A stretch of 13,123 nt of DNA from Gp6-AA40 sp050742535 (lineage in GTDB: Bacteria; Acidobacteriota; Vicinamibacteria; Vicinamibacterales; UBA2999). Shown one piece after another: positions 1 to 7,098 of this stretch. The notes below the pieces were generated by a model, which saw nothing but the letters and a program-made list of their open reading frames with translations, was not told the origin of the DNA and did not search any database. Within the stretch, counting starts at the first letter, position 1, and each line of letters begins with the position of its first letter. Location of the stretch: assembly GCA_050742535.1 (NCBI GenBank), contig JBOGIQ010000150.1:1-13123 (forward strand), read 5' to 3'. A program made the translations under genes and the position numbers.

Positions 1-193
1 GCCCGGAACACCGCCGACGATCCCCCCGCGAATGAACGTCAGCTCGCTTTCCAGGCGTTTCTGCGGCTTTGTATGGCTGGAGTCACAACCTGTCAACACA
101 TTTGTTAAGTAAACGTAAAATTGTTGCAAAAATACAGTTAAGAAGTAGCCAGAACTCCTGTCGGCAGAGGAGTCATATTGCCGGCAAAAACGG
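1..193. other. Left-edge non-coding stretch with AT-rich segment
   Basis: No gene could be supported here. Bases 1-66 are GC-rich. On the minus strand one frame stays open to the window edge, but it has no convincing start inside the window, so the beginning of a leftward gene lying mostly outside is possible and unproven. Bases about 97-165 are strikingly AT-rich compared with everything else in the window, with runs such as TAAGTAAACG and GCAAAAATAC. Such a segment is typical of a promoter-upstream region or of foreign DNA. It lies between a leftward promoter-like pair and the decayed helicase fragment. Confidence 0.4.
68..96 (-). promoter_or_regulatory. Possible leftward sigma-70-like promoter
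   Basis: Read on the minus strand, TTGACA (96 to 91) is followed by exactly 17 bases and then TACAAA (73 to 68). This is a consensus -35 box with a fair -10 box at ideal spacing. The DNA just upstream on that strand is AT-rich, as expected of an UP element. It would drive a gene leaving the window on the left, but no start codon for such a gene is visible in the remaining 67 bases. This is a pattern match only. Confidence 0.3.
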
Positions 194-531
194 AACCTCC
201 GCGACCTTCTCGGCGTTTCGCAAGAGGCGACCGGCAGCGACTTTGTTCTGGCCGACAACTGGGCCCGGAAGACTAACGCGCGGCCTGCGCCTGGCGACCT
301 GGTCATCGTTGGGCCACGGCCGAGTATGGGCAAGACGCCCTGGCGACACAGATCGCGCTCCACGCCGCTCACCAAGGTATGGCGGGCCTGTTCAGCGTCG
401 AAATGGCGCGGCTGCCGCTCGGGATCCGGCCGTTCACTCATCATGCGCGTCAACGGCATGCGGGTGATGACCGGACGTGTGGCGGCCAATTAATTCGAGC
501 GTGTCGCCAGCGCGTTCGCCGTGCTCGGTGA
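194..531 (+). pseudogene. Decayed DnaB-type replicative helicase fragment
   Basis: Three successive frames together read as part of a DnaB-family helicase C-terminal ATPase domain. The first frame gives GDLVIVGPRPSMGKT (about 293-337), which is the Walker A (P-loop) segment of DnaB. One base appears to be missing at about 337; the next frame then reads ALATQIALHAAHQG followed by FSVEMA, the usual helicase continuation. A second shift at about 431 leads to MRVNGMRVMTGRVAAN, an in-frame TAA at 491-493 (where a Glu codon would fit), and FERVASAFAVLGE. The similarity stops near 530. No Walker B, arginine finger or DNA-binding loops follow, so the gene is both truncated and broken. It is probably a relic of a mobile or duplicated helicase gene, although sequencing error could account for the shifts. 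The family call is from memory of DnaB motifs. Confidence 0.6.
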
Positions 532-1077
532 GCGAGGAAGAGGCTCGCTGCGGCGAAGCGCGCCCGCATTGGCGCGCGGACCCTTCGGCAGTGGCTGACG
601 GAAGGCCGGAATTATCGAGGTGAGTCTTTACGGAAACTGCTGAAGCACGGTGCGGACTGGGCGTACATCCGTAGGCATCCGAACCCGCAGGTGCCAATCG
701 GGCTATCGGTATTCCTGATGGAGCAGCAGTACGGGTTCTTTGGAAACCAGCTCGCCCGCGCCGTCGGCACCCCGGTCACCAACACGTTTTCCGTGGGGGC
801 CGCGAGATGTGAAGCGATTGTGGAGTTGGAGGCGCGCGGCGCAGGGCTGCGTGTGTCCGGTCGATACAGAGCGCCGGGCGGCCCGCGCTGGCTGGTGATC
901 GCTGAGGCCGCAGGACACGTCCGCGGTCTCGCCATTCGCGAACAGCGAGGCACCCGGATTGTCGGCTATACACCCACGCCCACGAGTCGGACCTTGTACG
1001 GCGTTGAGGGCAACACGCTGTGCCTTGCCGGGCCCTTCGACGACGTCGCCGTAAAGGCGTTCTCGGATTCTTCCTGA
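532..1077 (+). pseudogene. Unrecognised open frame without a good start, possible gene remnant
   Basis: A frame is open from just after TGA at 529-531 to TGA at 1075-1077 (181 codons). The only usual start codon in its first part is GTG at 691, which would give 128 residues; no ribosome binding site precedes it. The readable part contains AYIRRHPNP, LSVFLMEQQYGFFGNQLA, PRWLVIAEAAGHVRGLAIRE and TRTLYGVEGN-like text (RTLYGVEGN). That is protein-like in composition, with no predicted membrane segment. The pattern vaguely recalls the soluble C-terminal part of bacterial membrane glycosyltransferase-like proteins, but this is a weak impression and no function is assigned. It abuts the decayed helicase fragment exactly where that similarity ends, which supports it being a truncated remnant. 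A small intact gene starting at 691 is the alternative. Confidence 0.33.
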
Positions 1078-1366
1078 GCGCATCGGCTTCCGGACGACTG
1101 ACGTTTTCGCGGATTTGCCGAACGCAGTGTCGGGAAGACGGAGCGCGCCGAGGAAGTGCGCCCCGCTCCGCGAGGTATTGCCGGACGCGGCCGCGCGCTC
1201 GTTCAACAGCGGCGACAACGCGATGTACTCCGCGACGAGCGTGGCCTCGAGATCGATGTCGCGTCTCAACGACTACTGTTAGATCTCAAACCGGCGACTG
1301 TAGCAACTAATGTCTGCTGGGGACCCTAAGCGCACGTGTCACTGATACCGCCACGCGGATCCGGGA
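1078..1366. other. Gap without a supportable gene
   Basis: Several frames are open through this stretch, as expected of GC-rich DNA. One plus-strand frame from about 1079 to TAG near 1281 reads VFADLPNAVSG and VLPDAAARSFNSGDN. This could be a frameshifted continuation of the preceding open frame or an unrelated remnant. No start codon with a ribosome binding site, no recognisable motif and no clear terminator for pcaG were seen. The region downstream of the pcaG stop (below 1367) lacks a GC-rich hairpin followed by T residues. Confidence 0.4.
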
Positions 1367-1933
1367 TCAAGCCTCGAAAAAGACAGTTTCGTCCGTTCCC
1401 TGCAGCACGATGTTGAACTCGTAGATGCCACTCCCAGCATACCTGGCAATCAGCGTGTCTCGACGCTCCGCCGGTACCAGGTGGAGGATGGGGTCGGTGG
1501 CGTTGAGCGGTTCGTCCTCGAAGTAAAGCCTCGTCCAGCAGCGCGACATGACGCCCCGGGCCATGACGCTGACGAGGATGTGGGGCGCCTGGCGCTGTTC
1601 CGCGGGTCCAGCCACGGCGCCGGGCCTGATCGTCCGGAAGAGGAATGCGCCGCCAGGCCCGGTTGCCGCGCGGCCAAAGCCGGTGAACGCCGGATCCGCC
1701 AGATCGCTCTGCGGGTCGCCGGGATGGTGATAGTGGCCATCCGCGTCGGCCTGCCAGATCTCCACGAGACCGTCCTCGACGGGTGCGCCGTCGCCGGCGA
1801 TCAGCCTGCCGGCGATGGTGATCCGCTCGCCGCGCGTGGCATCCGACACCAGGCAATCGGTCCCCTCGAGTCGATCCCTGACCAGCAGCTTGAAGAACGG
1901 TCCGACCGTTGAGAAAGGCGTGAGTTGGGACAT
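1367..1933 (-). CDS. pcaG: Protocatechuate 3,4-dioxygenase alpha subunit
   Basis: This is the alpha chain of the intradiol enzyme that cleaves protocatechuate between its two hydroxyls to beta-carboxy-cis,cis-muconate, the entry step of the beta-ketoadipate pathway in the cytoplasm. From ATG at 1933 it is 188 residues, close to the usual 190-200. Alpha-type landmarks are visible: TVGPFF near the N-terminus, LVEIWQADADGHY, FTGFGR, APHILVSVMARG, TRLYFEDEP, and the C-terminal LQGTDETVFFEA. The beta-type iron-ligand block RPAHVHF is replaced by APHIL, so this subunit should not bind iron and needs PcaH. The frame runs upstream to 2161, but family alignment starts at MSQLTPF. No Shine-Dalgarno sequence precedes this ATG. 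Its partner pcaH is not adjacent but about 5.2 kb away on the same strand, which is odd. It is divergent from the copper-monooxygenase gene, 85 bp apart. Confidence 0.9.
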   Translation of the reverse strand: MSQLTPFSTVGPFFKLLVRDRLEGTDCLVSDATRGERITIAGRLIAGDGAPVEDGLVEIWQADADGHYHHPGDPQSDLADPAFTGFGRAATGPGGAFLFRTIRPGAVAGPAEQRQAPHILVSVMARGVMSRCWTRLYFEDEPLNATDPILHLVPAERRDTLIARYAGSGIYEFNIVLQGTDETVFFEA

Positions 1934-1950
1934 GGAGCGGCGCAGGACAA

Positions 1951-1980
1951 AATATAACCAGGGGATGAACGGGATACCAA
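1951..1980 (-). promoter_or_regulatory. Candidate pcaG promoter in divergent gap
   Basis: On the minus strand TTGGTA (1980 to 1975) is followed after 17 bases by TTATAT (1957 to 1952), or after 18 bases by TATATT (1956 to 1951). The pcaG ATG lies 17 bases past the end of that -10 box, so a transcript starting there would have a leader of only about 10 nt. That agrees with the missing Shine-Dalgarno sequence. On the plus strand the same AT-rich core gives TATAAC (1953-1958), which could serve the divergent gene but has no good -35 partner. Pattern match only. Confidence 0.35.
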
Positions 1981-2018
1981 TCGCGAGATCCGGGCCGGGG
2001 TCGCCTGCGTTCCGGCGC

Positions 2019-4049
2019 ATGCGGCGGAGTCGGCTAAGGTGCGTACTCGCTGGCATCGCCGTCATCGCGGTCGCTGCCTGCTCGAAGACGCCGGAACAGC
2101 CGCAGAAAACGTCGGCCCGCGCGGTGACGTTCAACGAAATCGCGCCGATCCTCTTCGACAACTGCGCGAGCTGCCATCGCCCGATCGACGAGCCGCCGCA
2201 GCCTGACCCGCGACTTGTCCGCCGTAGCCCGGAGAGCGAAGGCGGGACGTCCGGACCTGTCTCGCCGAAGCCGTCGGCGGAGGCGGATCCGATCTGCGTG
2301 GCCGGGGCGCCGTTCAGCGTGCTCGACTACGAGCCGGTTCGCCGCTACGCGCGCGCAATCGCCGCTGCCGTGGAGCGCCGGTCGATGCCGCCGTGGCTGC
2401 CCGAGCCGGGACACGGCGTGTTCGCCGGCGAACGCAGGCTCAGCGACGATCAGATTGCCCTGATCAGGAAGTGGGTCGACAGCGGGGCTCCCCAGGGACA
2501 TCCCGCCGAGGTGCCGAAGCCGCCGACGTTTTCCGGAGGGTGGCAGCTTGGCACGCCCGACCTCGTGCTGACGCTGCCGGAGCCGTACGTGCTCCAGGCA
2601 GGAAGCCGCGACGTGTTCCGCAACTTCGTCATACCGGTGCCGATCACCGCAAGACGCTACGTGCGCGCCGTCGAGTTCCGCGCCGATCGCCCACAGGTGC
2701 TGCATCACGCGGATCTGGCGATCGATCTCGGACGCGTCTCGCGCGTCCTCGATCGTGCCGAACCCGGTCCCGGTTTCGGGACGATGGACGGCGGTCAGGT
2801 GTACAACGTGTACGGCTGGTCGCCCGGCAAGGTTCCGGTGATGGAGGCCGCAGATAATGCGTGGACGCTCGAGCCCGGCACCGACTTCGTTCTGCTGCTC
2901 CACATGATCGCCGGAGCAACGAACGACACGGTGCAGCCGTCGATCGGCCTCTTCTTCTCGGACACGCCGCCCACGCGCACGCCGATCAGCGTGAAGCTCG
3001 AAGCGCAGGGGATTGCCATTCCCGCCGGCGAACCGAACTACGTGGTCGAGGACAGCTACGTGCTCCCGGTCGACGTCGACGCGGTGAGCATCTATCCGCA
3101 CGCGCACTACATCGGGAAGGAGATGCGCGGTACGGCGACGCTTCCCGACGGTTCGCTGAAGGACCTGCTGTGGATTCGCCGGTGGGATTTTCGCTGGCAG
3201 GACCGGTATCGCTACAAGTCGCCGGTGTTCCTGCCGCGGGGCACGCGGCTGTCGATGCGGTTCACGTACGACAACTCTGCGGCAAATCCGAACAACCGCA
3301 ACCACCCGCCGGAGCGTGTGCGATCGGGACCGCGTTCGACCGACGAGATGGGCCAGCTCTGGATTGAAGTCGTACCGCGCCGCGCGGAGGATGCCGCGCT
3401 GCTGAGCGCGGACTTCGTTCGCCGTTCAATGCTTGCCGCCATTGCGTCCGCCGAGCTCGACGTTCGTCTCGATCCCCAGGTGGCCGCCGCCCACAATATT
3501 CTCGCGACGCGGTATCTGCAGGTGGGACGTGTCGCCGACGCGCAGGCACAGCTCGAAGAGGCGGTGCGTCTCGATCCCCGCGACGCGGAGGCGCAAAGCA
3601 ACCTCGGAACGGTGCTGCAGGCGCAGGGCCGGCTCGCCGAAGGGATGCAGCGCCTTCGCACGGCGGTCCGCCTGAAGCCGAAGGACGACGCGGTGCGCTT
3701 CAATCTGGGGGCCGGTCTGCTCGCGGCCGGGCAGCCGGACGCGGCGCTGCGCGAGTTCAGGACGGCGATTGCGCTCAACCCGGAAAATGCCGGCGCGCAC
3801 TTCAACCTTGGGGTGATCCTCGGGCCGCGCGCCCAACTGGACGCGGCGATCGCGCACCTGCGGCGCGCGGTGGAGATCAACCCGCTCCACGCCGATGCCT
3901 ACCACAATCTGTCAGTCGCCTACGGACTGCAGCGGCGAACCGACGAAGCGATTGCGGCGGCGCAGGCGGCCGTGCGCCTGAAGCCCGATTCAGCCGTGGC
4001 GCAACAGCAGCTGCAGCGGCTGCTGGCCGCCCGCGGCGTCCACTTTTAG
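2019..4049 (+). CDS. Copper type II ascorbate-dependent monooxygenase-like lipoprotein with cytochrome c motif and TPR repeats
   Basis: A 676-residue, probably lipid-anchored periplasmic protein. The start at 2019 gives a clean lipoprotein signal (MRRSRLRC, hydrophobic core, lipobox VAAC with Cys21); ATGs at 1965 and 1932 are alternatives. A heme-binding CASCH motif sits at residues 49-53, with Met123 in SMPPW as a possible axial ligand. The middle matches the PHM-type copper monooxygenase fold: the paired His229-His230 (LHHAD), His295 (LLHMI), His361 and His363 (PHAHYIG) and Met444 (DEMGQLW) correspond in order to the CuH and CuM ligands of peptidylglycine alpha-hydroxylating monooxygenase. 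Five TPR-like repeats follow (about 488-670, ending VHF). By family it may hydroxylate an organic substrate using copper, with the cytochrome domain supplying electrons; the substrate is unknown. A roughly 40-residue Pro-rich insert (56-95) follows CHRP. It is divergent from pcaG. Confidence 0.8.
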   Translation: MRRSRLRCVLAGIAVIAVAACSKTPEQPQKTSARAVTFNEIAPILFDNCASCHRPIDEPPQPDPRLVRRSPESEGGTSGPVSPKPSAEADPICVAGAPFSVLDYEPVRRYARAIAAAVERRSMPPWLPEPGHGVFAGERRLSDDQIALIRKWVDSGAPQGHPAEVPKPPTFSGGWQLGTPDLVLTLPEPYVLQAGSRDVFRNFVIPVPITARRYVRAVEFRADRPQVLHHADLAIDLGRVSRVLDRAEPGPGFGTMDGGQVYNVYGWSPGKVPVMEAADNAWTLEPGTDFVLLLHMIAGATNDTVQPSIGLFFSDTPPTRTPISVKLEAQGIAIPAGEPNYVVEDSYVLPVDVDAVSIYPHAHYIGKEMRGTATLPDGSLKDLLWIRRWDFRWQDRYRYKSPVFLPRGTRLSMRFTYDNSAANPNNRNHPPERVRSGPRSTDEMGQLWIEVVPRRAEDAALLSADFVRRSMLAAIASAELDVRLDPQVAAAHNILATRYLQVGRVADAQAQLEEAVRLDPRDAEAQSNLGTVLQAQGRLAEGMQRLRTAVRLKPKDDAVRFNLGAGLLAAGQPDAALREFRTAIALNPENAGAHFNLGVILGPRAQLDAAIAHLRRAVEINPLHADAYHNLSVAYGLQRRTDEAIAAAQAAVRLKPDSAVAQQQLQRLLAARGVHF

Positions 4050-4060
4050 CCAGGCTACAC

Positions 4061-4075
4061 GCATCTGGAAGATGC
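4061..4075 (+). terminator. Small hairpin after the copper-monooxygenase gene
   Basis: GCATCT (4061-4066), loop GGA, and AGATGC (4070-4075) form a perfect 6-bp stem that begins 12 bases after the stop codon. There is no T-run after it, so it is a weak candidate for a terminator and could equally be an RNA-processing or stability hairpin. Confidence 0.3.
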
Positions 4076-4115
4076 CCTAGAACTGCGTTAGGCTTCGGTG
4101 CGTCCAAACGCCTGT

Positions 4116-4138
4116 CCGCCGAGCCTCGGCGAAGGCGG
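4116..4138. repeat. GC-rich palindromic intergenic element
   Basis: CCGCC (4116-4120) pairs with GGCGG (4134-4138). Alternatively GCCGAG (4118-4123) pairs with CTCGGC (4125-4130) across a single C. The text CCGCCGAGCC-TCGGCGAAGGCGG resembles a GC-rich repeat that recurs between genes in related genomes (from memory, unverified). It ends six bases before the Shine-Dalgarno sequence of the first M16 gene (TAGGAGG, 4144-4150), so a fold here could affect translation of that gene. Confidence 0.4.
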
Positions 4139-4157
4139 GTCCTTAGGAGGTCGTCCC

Positions 4158-5522
4158 ATGTCCGCTGCCCGTCTCCTGGCTAGCATCCTCACCCTGGCGC
4201 TCCTGGCGGCAACGGCGTTCGCGCAGTCCGCGCTCAAGCCGGTGACGTTCAGCGATACGCGCCTCAGCAACGGTCTGCGCGTGATTATCTCGGAGGATCA
4301 CTACGCGCCGGTGTTCGCGATCGCGGTCAGTTATGCCGTCGGCTCGAAGGACGAGCGGGCGGGCCGGACCGGCTTCGCACACCTCTTCGAACACATGATG
4401 TTCAAAGGGTCCGAGAACATCGGCTCCGGCGAGCACTTCTTCCTGGTGTTCAACTACGGCGGGTCGATGAACGGGACCACGAACACGGACCGGACGCTGT
4501 ATTACGAGATTCTGCCGAAGAACCAGCTCGACCTCGGCCTGTTCCTCGAGGCCGATCGCATGAAGTCGCTGGCCATTACCAAAGAGAACCTGGACAACCA
4601 GAGGAACGCCGTACAGGAGGAGCGCCGCCTGCGGCTGGACAACCAGCCGTACGGCAAGAGCCAGGAGCGCTTCAACGAGATGGCGTACGACAACTTCGCC
4701 TACAAGCACTCCGTCATCGGCTCGATGGAAGACCTCAACGCCGCCACCGTGGACGATGTGGCGAGCTTCTTCAAGACCTACTACGCGCCCAACAACGCGA
4801 CGCTGGCGCTGGTCGGGGATCTCGACACGAAGACGACACTCGCCAAGATTGAGAAGTACTTCGGCAGCATTCCGCGGCAGCCGGCCCCGAAGCCGGTCGA
4901 TCTAGCGGAGAAGGAGCTGACCGCCGAACGGCGCGAGTCGATGGTCGACCCGCTGGCGCGCGTCGCACAGATCAACATGGGCTACAGAATTCCGCCGGCG
5001 ACCCATGCTGACTGGCCGGCGCTCTCGGCGCTCGGGCAGATTCTGGGCGGCGGCGAGAGCTCGCGCCTCTACCAGGCGATCGTGAAAGAAAAGGAGCTGT
5101 GCACCGGTACCGGCGCCGGGAGCGGCGCGCGAATCGGGCCCGCACTCTTCAACGTGACGTGTTCGGTCCGCGCGGGGAAGGACATCAAAGAGGCAGACGC
5201 GGCGATCGCAGAAGTGATTGCCGCCGCCCATACGGCGCCGATCACCCCGCAGGAACTGCAGCGTGTTCGCACATCCGCGCGCCGTTCCGCAGTCAGCATG
5301 CGCGAAAGCGCGCTCACCCGTGCACTGACGCTGGCCGACAACGCCGTTCTCTACAACGATCCCAATCGCATCAACACGCTGACCGACCGGCTGTCGTCGG
5401 TGACGGCCGCAGATGTCCAGCGGGTGGCGCGCACCTACCTGCGCCCAACCAACCGCATCGTCATGCACACGCTGCCCGGGGCCGGCACGCCGCCGGCGCC
5501 GCCGTCCACGCAGTCGCGCTGA
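4158..5522 (+). CDS. M16 family zinc metallopeptidase, catalytic subunit
   Basis: A 454-residue secreted or periplasmic peptidase of the M16 (pitrilysin/processing-peptidase) family. The start at 4158 is fixed by TAGGAGG seven bases upstream and by a signal peptide (MSAARLLAS, Leu/Ala core, cleavage after AFA, before Gln23); the frame opens earlier at 4098 but that extension lacks these features. The inverted zinc motif HLFEH is at residues 75-79, and the distal glutamate is Glu155 in AVQEERR, the expected distance away, so it should be active. The N-terminal M16 domain is about 30-180 and the second M16_C-type domain about 190-370, with GGGESSRLYQ. The tyrosine usually found after this motif is not obvious here (the text is KELCTGTG). 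The partner gene follows after 14 bp and probably forms a heterodimer with it. Substrates are likely peptides; none can be named. Confidence 0.9.
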   Translation: MSAARLLASILTLALLAATAFAQSALKPVTFSDTRLSNGLRVIISEDHYAPVFAIAVSYAVGSKDERAGRTGFAHLFEHMMFKGSENIGSGEHFFLVFNYGGSMNGTTNTDRTLYYEILPKNQLDLGLFLEADRMKSLAITKENLDNQRNAVQEERRLRLDNQPYGKSQERFNEMAYDNFAYKHSVIGSMEDLNAATVDDVASFFKTYYAPNNATLALVGDLDTKTTLAKIEKYFGSIPRQPAPKPVDLAEKELTAERRESMVDPLARVAQINMGYRIPPATHADWPALSALGQILGGGESSRLYQAIVKEKELCTGTGAGSGARIGPALFNVTCSVRAGKDIKEADAAIAEVIAAAHTAPITPQELQRVRTSARRSAVSMRESALTRALTLADNAVLYNDPNRINTLTDRLSSVTAADVQRVARTYLRPTNRIVMHTLPGAGTPPAPPSTQSR

Positions 5523-5536
5523 GGAGGAGAACGCAT

Positions 5537-7030
5537 ATGGATCGCACAACATTCGCCGCGTTCTGCCTGTTGCTGGCGTTGGCCGGTCCGCTCGCGGGCC
5601 CCATCGTGCTCGCGGAACCCGCCCCACAGGATTCGCCCCGTGTGCAGCAGCCCACCGATTTCACGGGCGTCCAGCTGAAAAACCGTGCGCCAATCTCCAG
5701 CGAGGTCCTCAAGGTCAAGTTCCCGCGGCCGACCGAGAGTCGCCTGAAGAATGGCATGGAGCTGATGGTGCTCGAGGAGCACCGCTCGCCGACTATTCAA
5801 GTGGAGATCGCCGTTCCTGCATCCAGTCTGAACGACCCGGAGGGCACGGCGATCAGCGGTGCCACCGCCAGCCTGATGCGTCTTGGCACGAAGACGCGTG
5901 ATGCGCGGGCCATTGCCGAGACGCTCTCCGAGCTCGGTGCGTCCATTTCATTCAATATCGGCGACCGCTACGCCTATGCCCGTTTCTCGACGCTGACCGA
6001 GAACCTCGACGCGGTGATGGCGCTGATGTCCGACATGCTGTTCACTCCGACCTTCCCGCAGGACGAGCTGGACAAGTGGAGGAATCAGCAGCTCAGTCAG
6101 CTGCAACAGGTACGGTCGATCCCGGATTTTCTGGCGACGGAGCGGATTGCCAAGGCGATGTATCCGGACGATCGTCGCTCCTTCGTGCTGCCAACGGTCG
6201 AGAGCGTGAAAAGCCTGACGCGCGACATGCTCGTCGCGCACTACGCGCGGATCTACCGCCCCGAGGGCGGGCGCATCACCGTGCTCGGCGACGTCCGGGC
6301 GCGTGACATCACGCCGAAGCTCGAGGCCATGCTCGCAGACTGGAAGGGCGTTGGCACGAAGCCGCCGCAGCTTCCGCTGCCTGGCCCAATCAAGGGGCGC
6401 ACGGTCATCCTCGTCGACCGGCCGAACTCGGTCCAGACCGCGTTCTATCTCGGCAACCGCGCGTTCGACCGCCGGAGCCCGGATTACATACCCGCCCAAG
6501 TCATGAACCGTGTGCTCGGCGGCGGCCCGGCGTCGCGCCTGTTCCGGAACATCCGCGAAGCGAAGGGATACACCTATGGAATCAGCAGCGGATTCGCCGC
6601 CAGCCACTACATGAACATGTTCACGGTTCAGACGTCGGTTCGGACCGAGGTGACCGGCGAGGCACTGCGGGAGATGCTCAAGGAGTTGACGGACATCCGC
6701 AACCGGCCCGTGCCCGCCGACGAGTTGGAGAACGCCAAGCGCGCCCTCGTGGCCAGCTTCGCGCTGAGTACGGAGAACCAGGCGACGGCGCTTTCGAACG
6801 CCACCCAGATCAAGGACTACGGGTTTCCGGCGGATTACTGGGACACGTATCCCGAGAAGATCGCCGCCGTCACCGCGGCCGACGTGCAGCGCGTGGCGCA
6901 GAAATACGTGCCGCTCGACGATCTGGTGATCGTTGCCGTTGGCGACGCGGCGAAAATCCGCAAGGTGCTCGCGGAGTTCGGCGCGATCGAGGAGTGGGAC
7001 GCCGAGGGCCGCCGCCGGACGACGCCGTAA
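5537..7030 (+). CDS. M16 family peptidase-like protein, non-catalytic partner subunit
   Basis: A 497-residue M16-fold protein with a signal peptide (MDRTTFAAFCLLLALAG, cleavage probably after Ala26). The start at 5537 follows a strong GAGGAGGAGA ribosome binding site; the open frame extends back to 5099, but only as an overlap with the upstream gene. Where the zinc motif should be, residues 106-116 read ISGATASLMRL, so HXXEH is missing and no zinc should be bound. The C-terminal domain keeps the R/Y substrate motif: GGGPASRLF with Arg334, then EAKGYTYG with Tyr345 and Tyr347. The lesions are complementary to those of the upstream gene. This matches the known two-gene M16 arrangement in which one subunit gives the metal site and the other the R/Y pair, as in mitochondrial processing peptidase. 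Only 14 bp separate the two genes, so they form an operon. Confidence 0.9.
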   Translation: MDRTTFAAFCLLLALAGPLAGPIVLAEPAPQDSPRVQQPTDFTGVQLKNRAPISSEVLKVKFPRPTESRLKNGMELMVLEEHRSPTIQVEIAVPASSLNDPEGTAISGATASLMRLGTKTRDARAIAETLSELGASISFNIGDRYAYARFSTLTENLDAVMALMSDMLFTPTFPQDELDKWRNQQLSQLQQVRSIPDFLATERIAKAMYPDDRRSFVLPTVESVKSLTRDMLVAHYARIYRPEGGRITVLGDVRARDITPKLEAMLADWKGVGTKPPQLPLPGPIKGRTVILVDRPNSVQTAFYLGNRAFDRRSPDYIPAQVMNRVLGGGPASRLFRNIREAKGYTYGISSGFAASHYMNMFTVQTSVRTEVTGEALREMLKELTDIRNRPVPADELENAKRALVASFALSTENQATALSNATQIKDYGFPADYWDTYPEKIAAVTAADVQRVAQKYVPLDDLVIVAVGDAAKIRKVLAEFGAIEEWDAEGRRRTTP

Positions 7031-7061
7031 CAAGACTCCGAACCCCAACTCCCAAACGAAA

Positions 7062-7090
7062 CCACGAAGATCACGAAGGGTCACGAAGAG
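7062..7090. repeat. Three tandem decamers of CACGAAG type
   Basis: Three consecutive 10-base units can be read: (A)CCACGAAGA, TCACGAAGGG and TCACGAAGAG. Each contains CACGAAG at the same phase. They lie in the 68-bp gap between the convergent stops of the second M16 gene (7030) and pcaH (7099). Similar CACGAAG arrays are common between genes in several environmental phyla (from memory). The unit is not palindromic and no terminator hairpin is visible in this gap. Confidence 0.65.
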
Positions 7091-7098
7091 AAAAAAGC

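Noticed and set aside
69..467. Plus-strand open frame of 132 codons
   Set aside because: It is out of frame with the readable DnaB-like motifs, which lie in other frames of the same DNA, and its own product is Arg-rich and unlike any family.
703..1269. Minus-strand open frame of 188 codons
   Set aside because: Contains MRRDIDLEATLVAEYIAL, which looks briefly protein-like, but there is no ribosome binding site or known motif, and the rest is typical GC-rich shadow.
1934..2161. N-terminal extension of pcaG upstream of 1933
   Set aside because: The added residues do not match the family and overlap the start of the divergent lipoprotein gene; PcaG proteins begin near MSQLTPF.
2034..3305. Long minus-strand open frame (423 codons) inside the copper-monooxygenase gene
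   Set aside because: Arg/His-rich antisense shadow; the plus strand has a lipobox, heme and copper motifs and TPRs in the right order.
4098..4157. Earlier ATG for the first M16 gene
   Set aside because: It would place a GC-rich palindrome in the coding sequence and bury the signal peptide; TAGGAGG precedes 4158 at ideal spacing.
7062..7090. Possible CRISPR array
   Set aside because: Units are only 10 bases with no spacers and no cas genes nearby.
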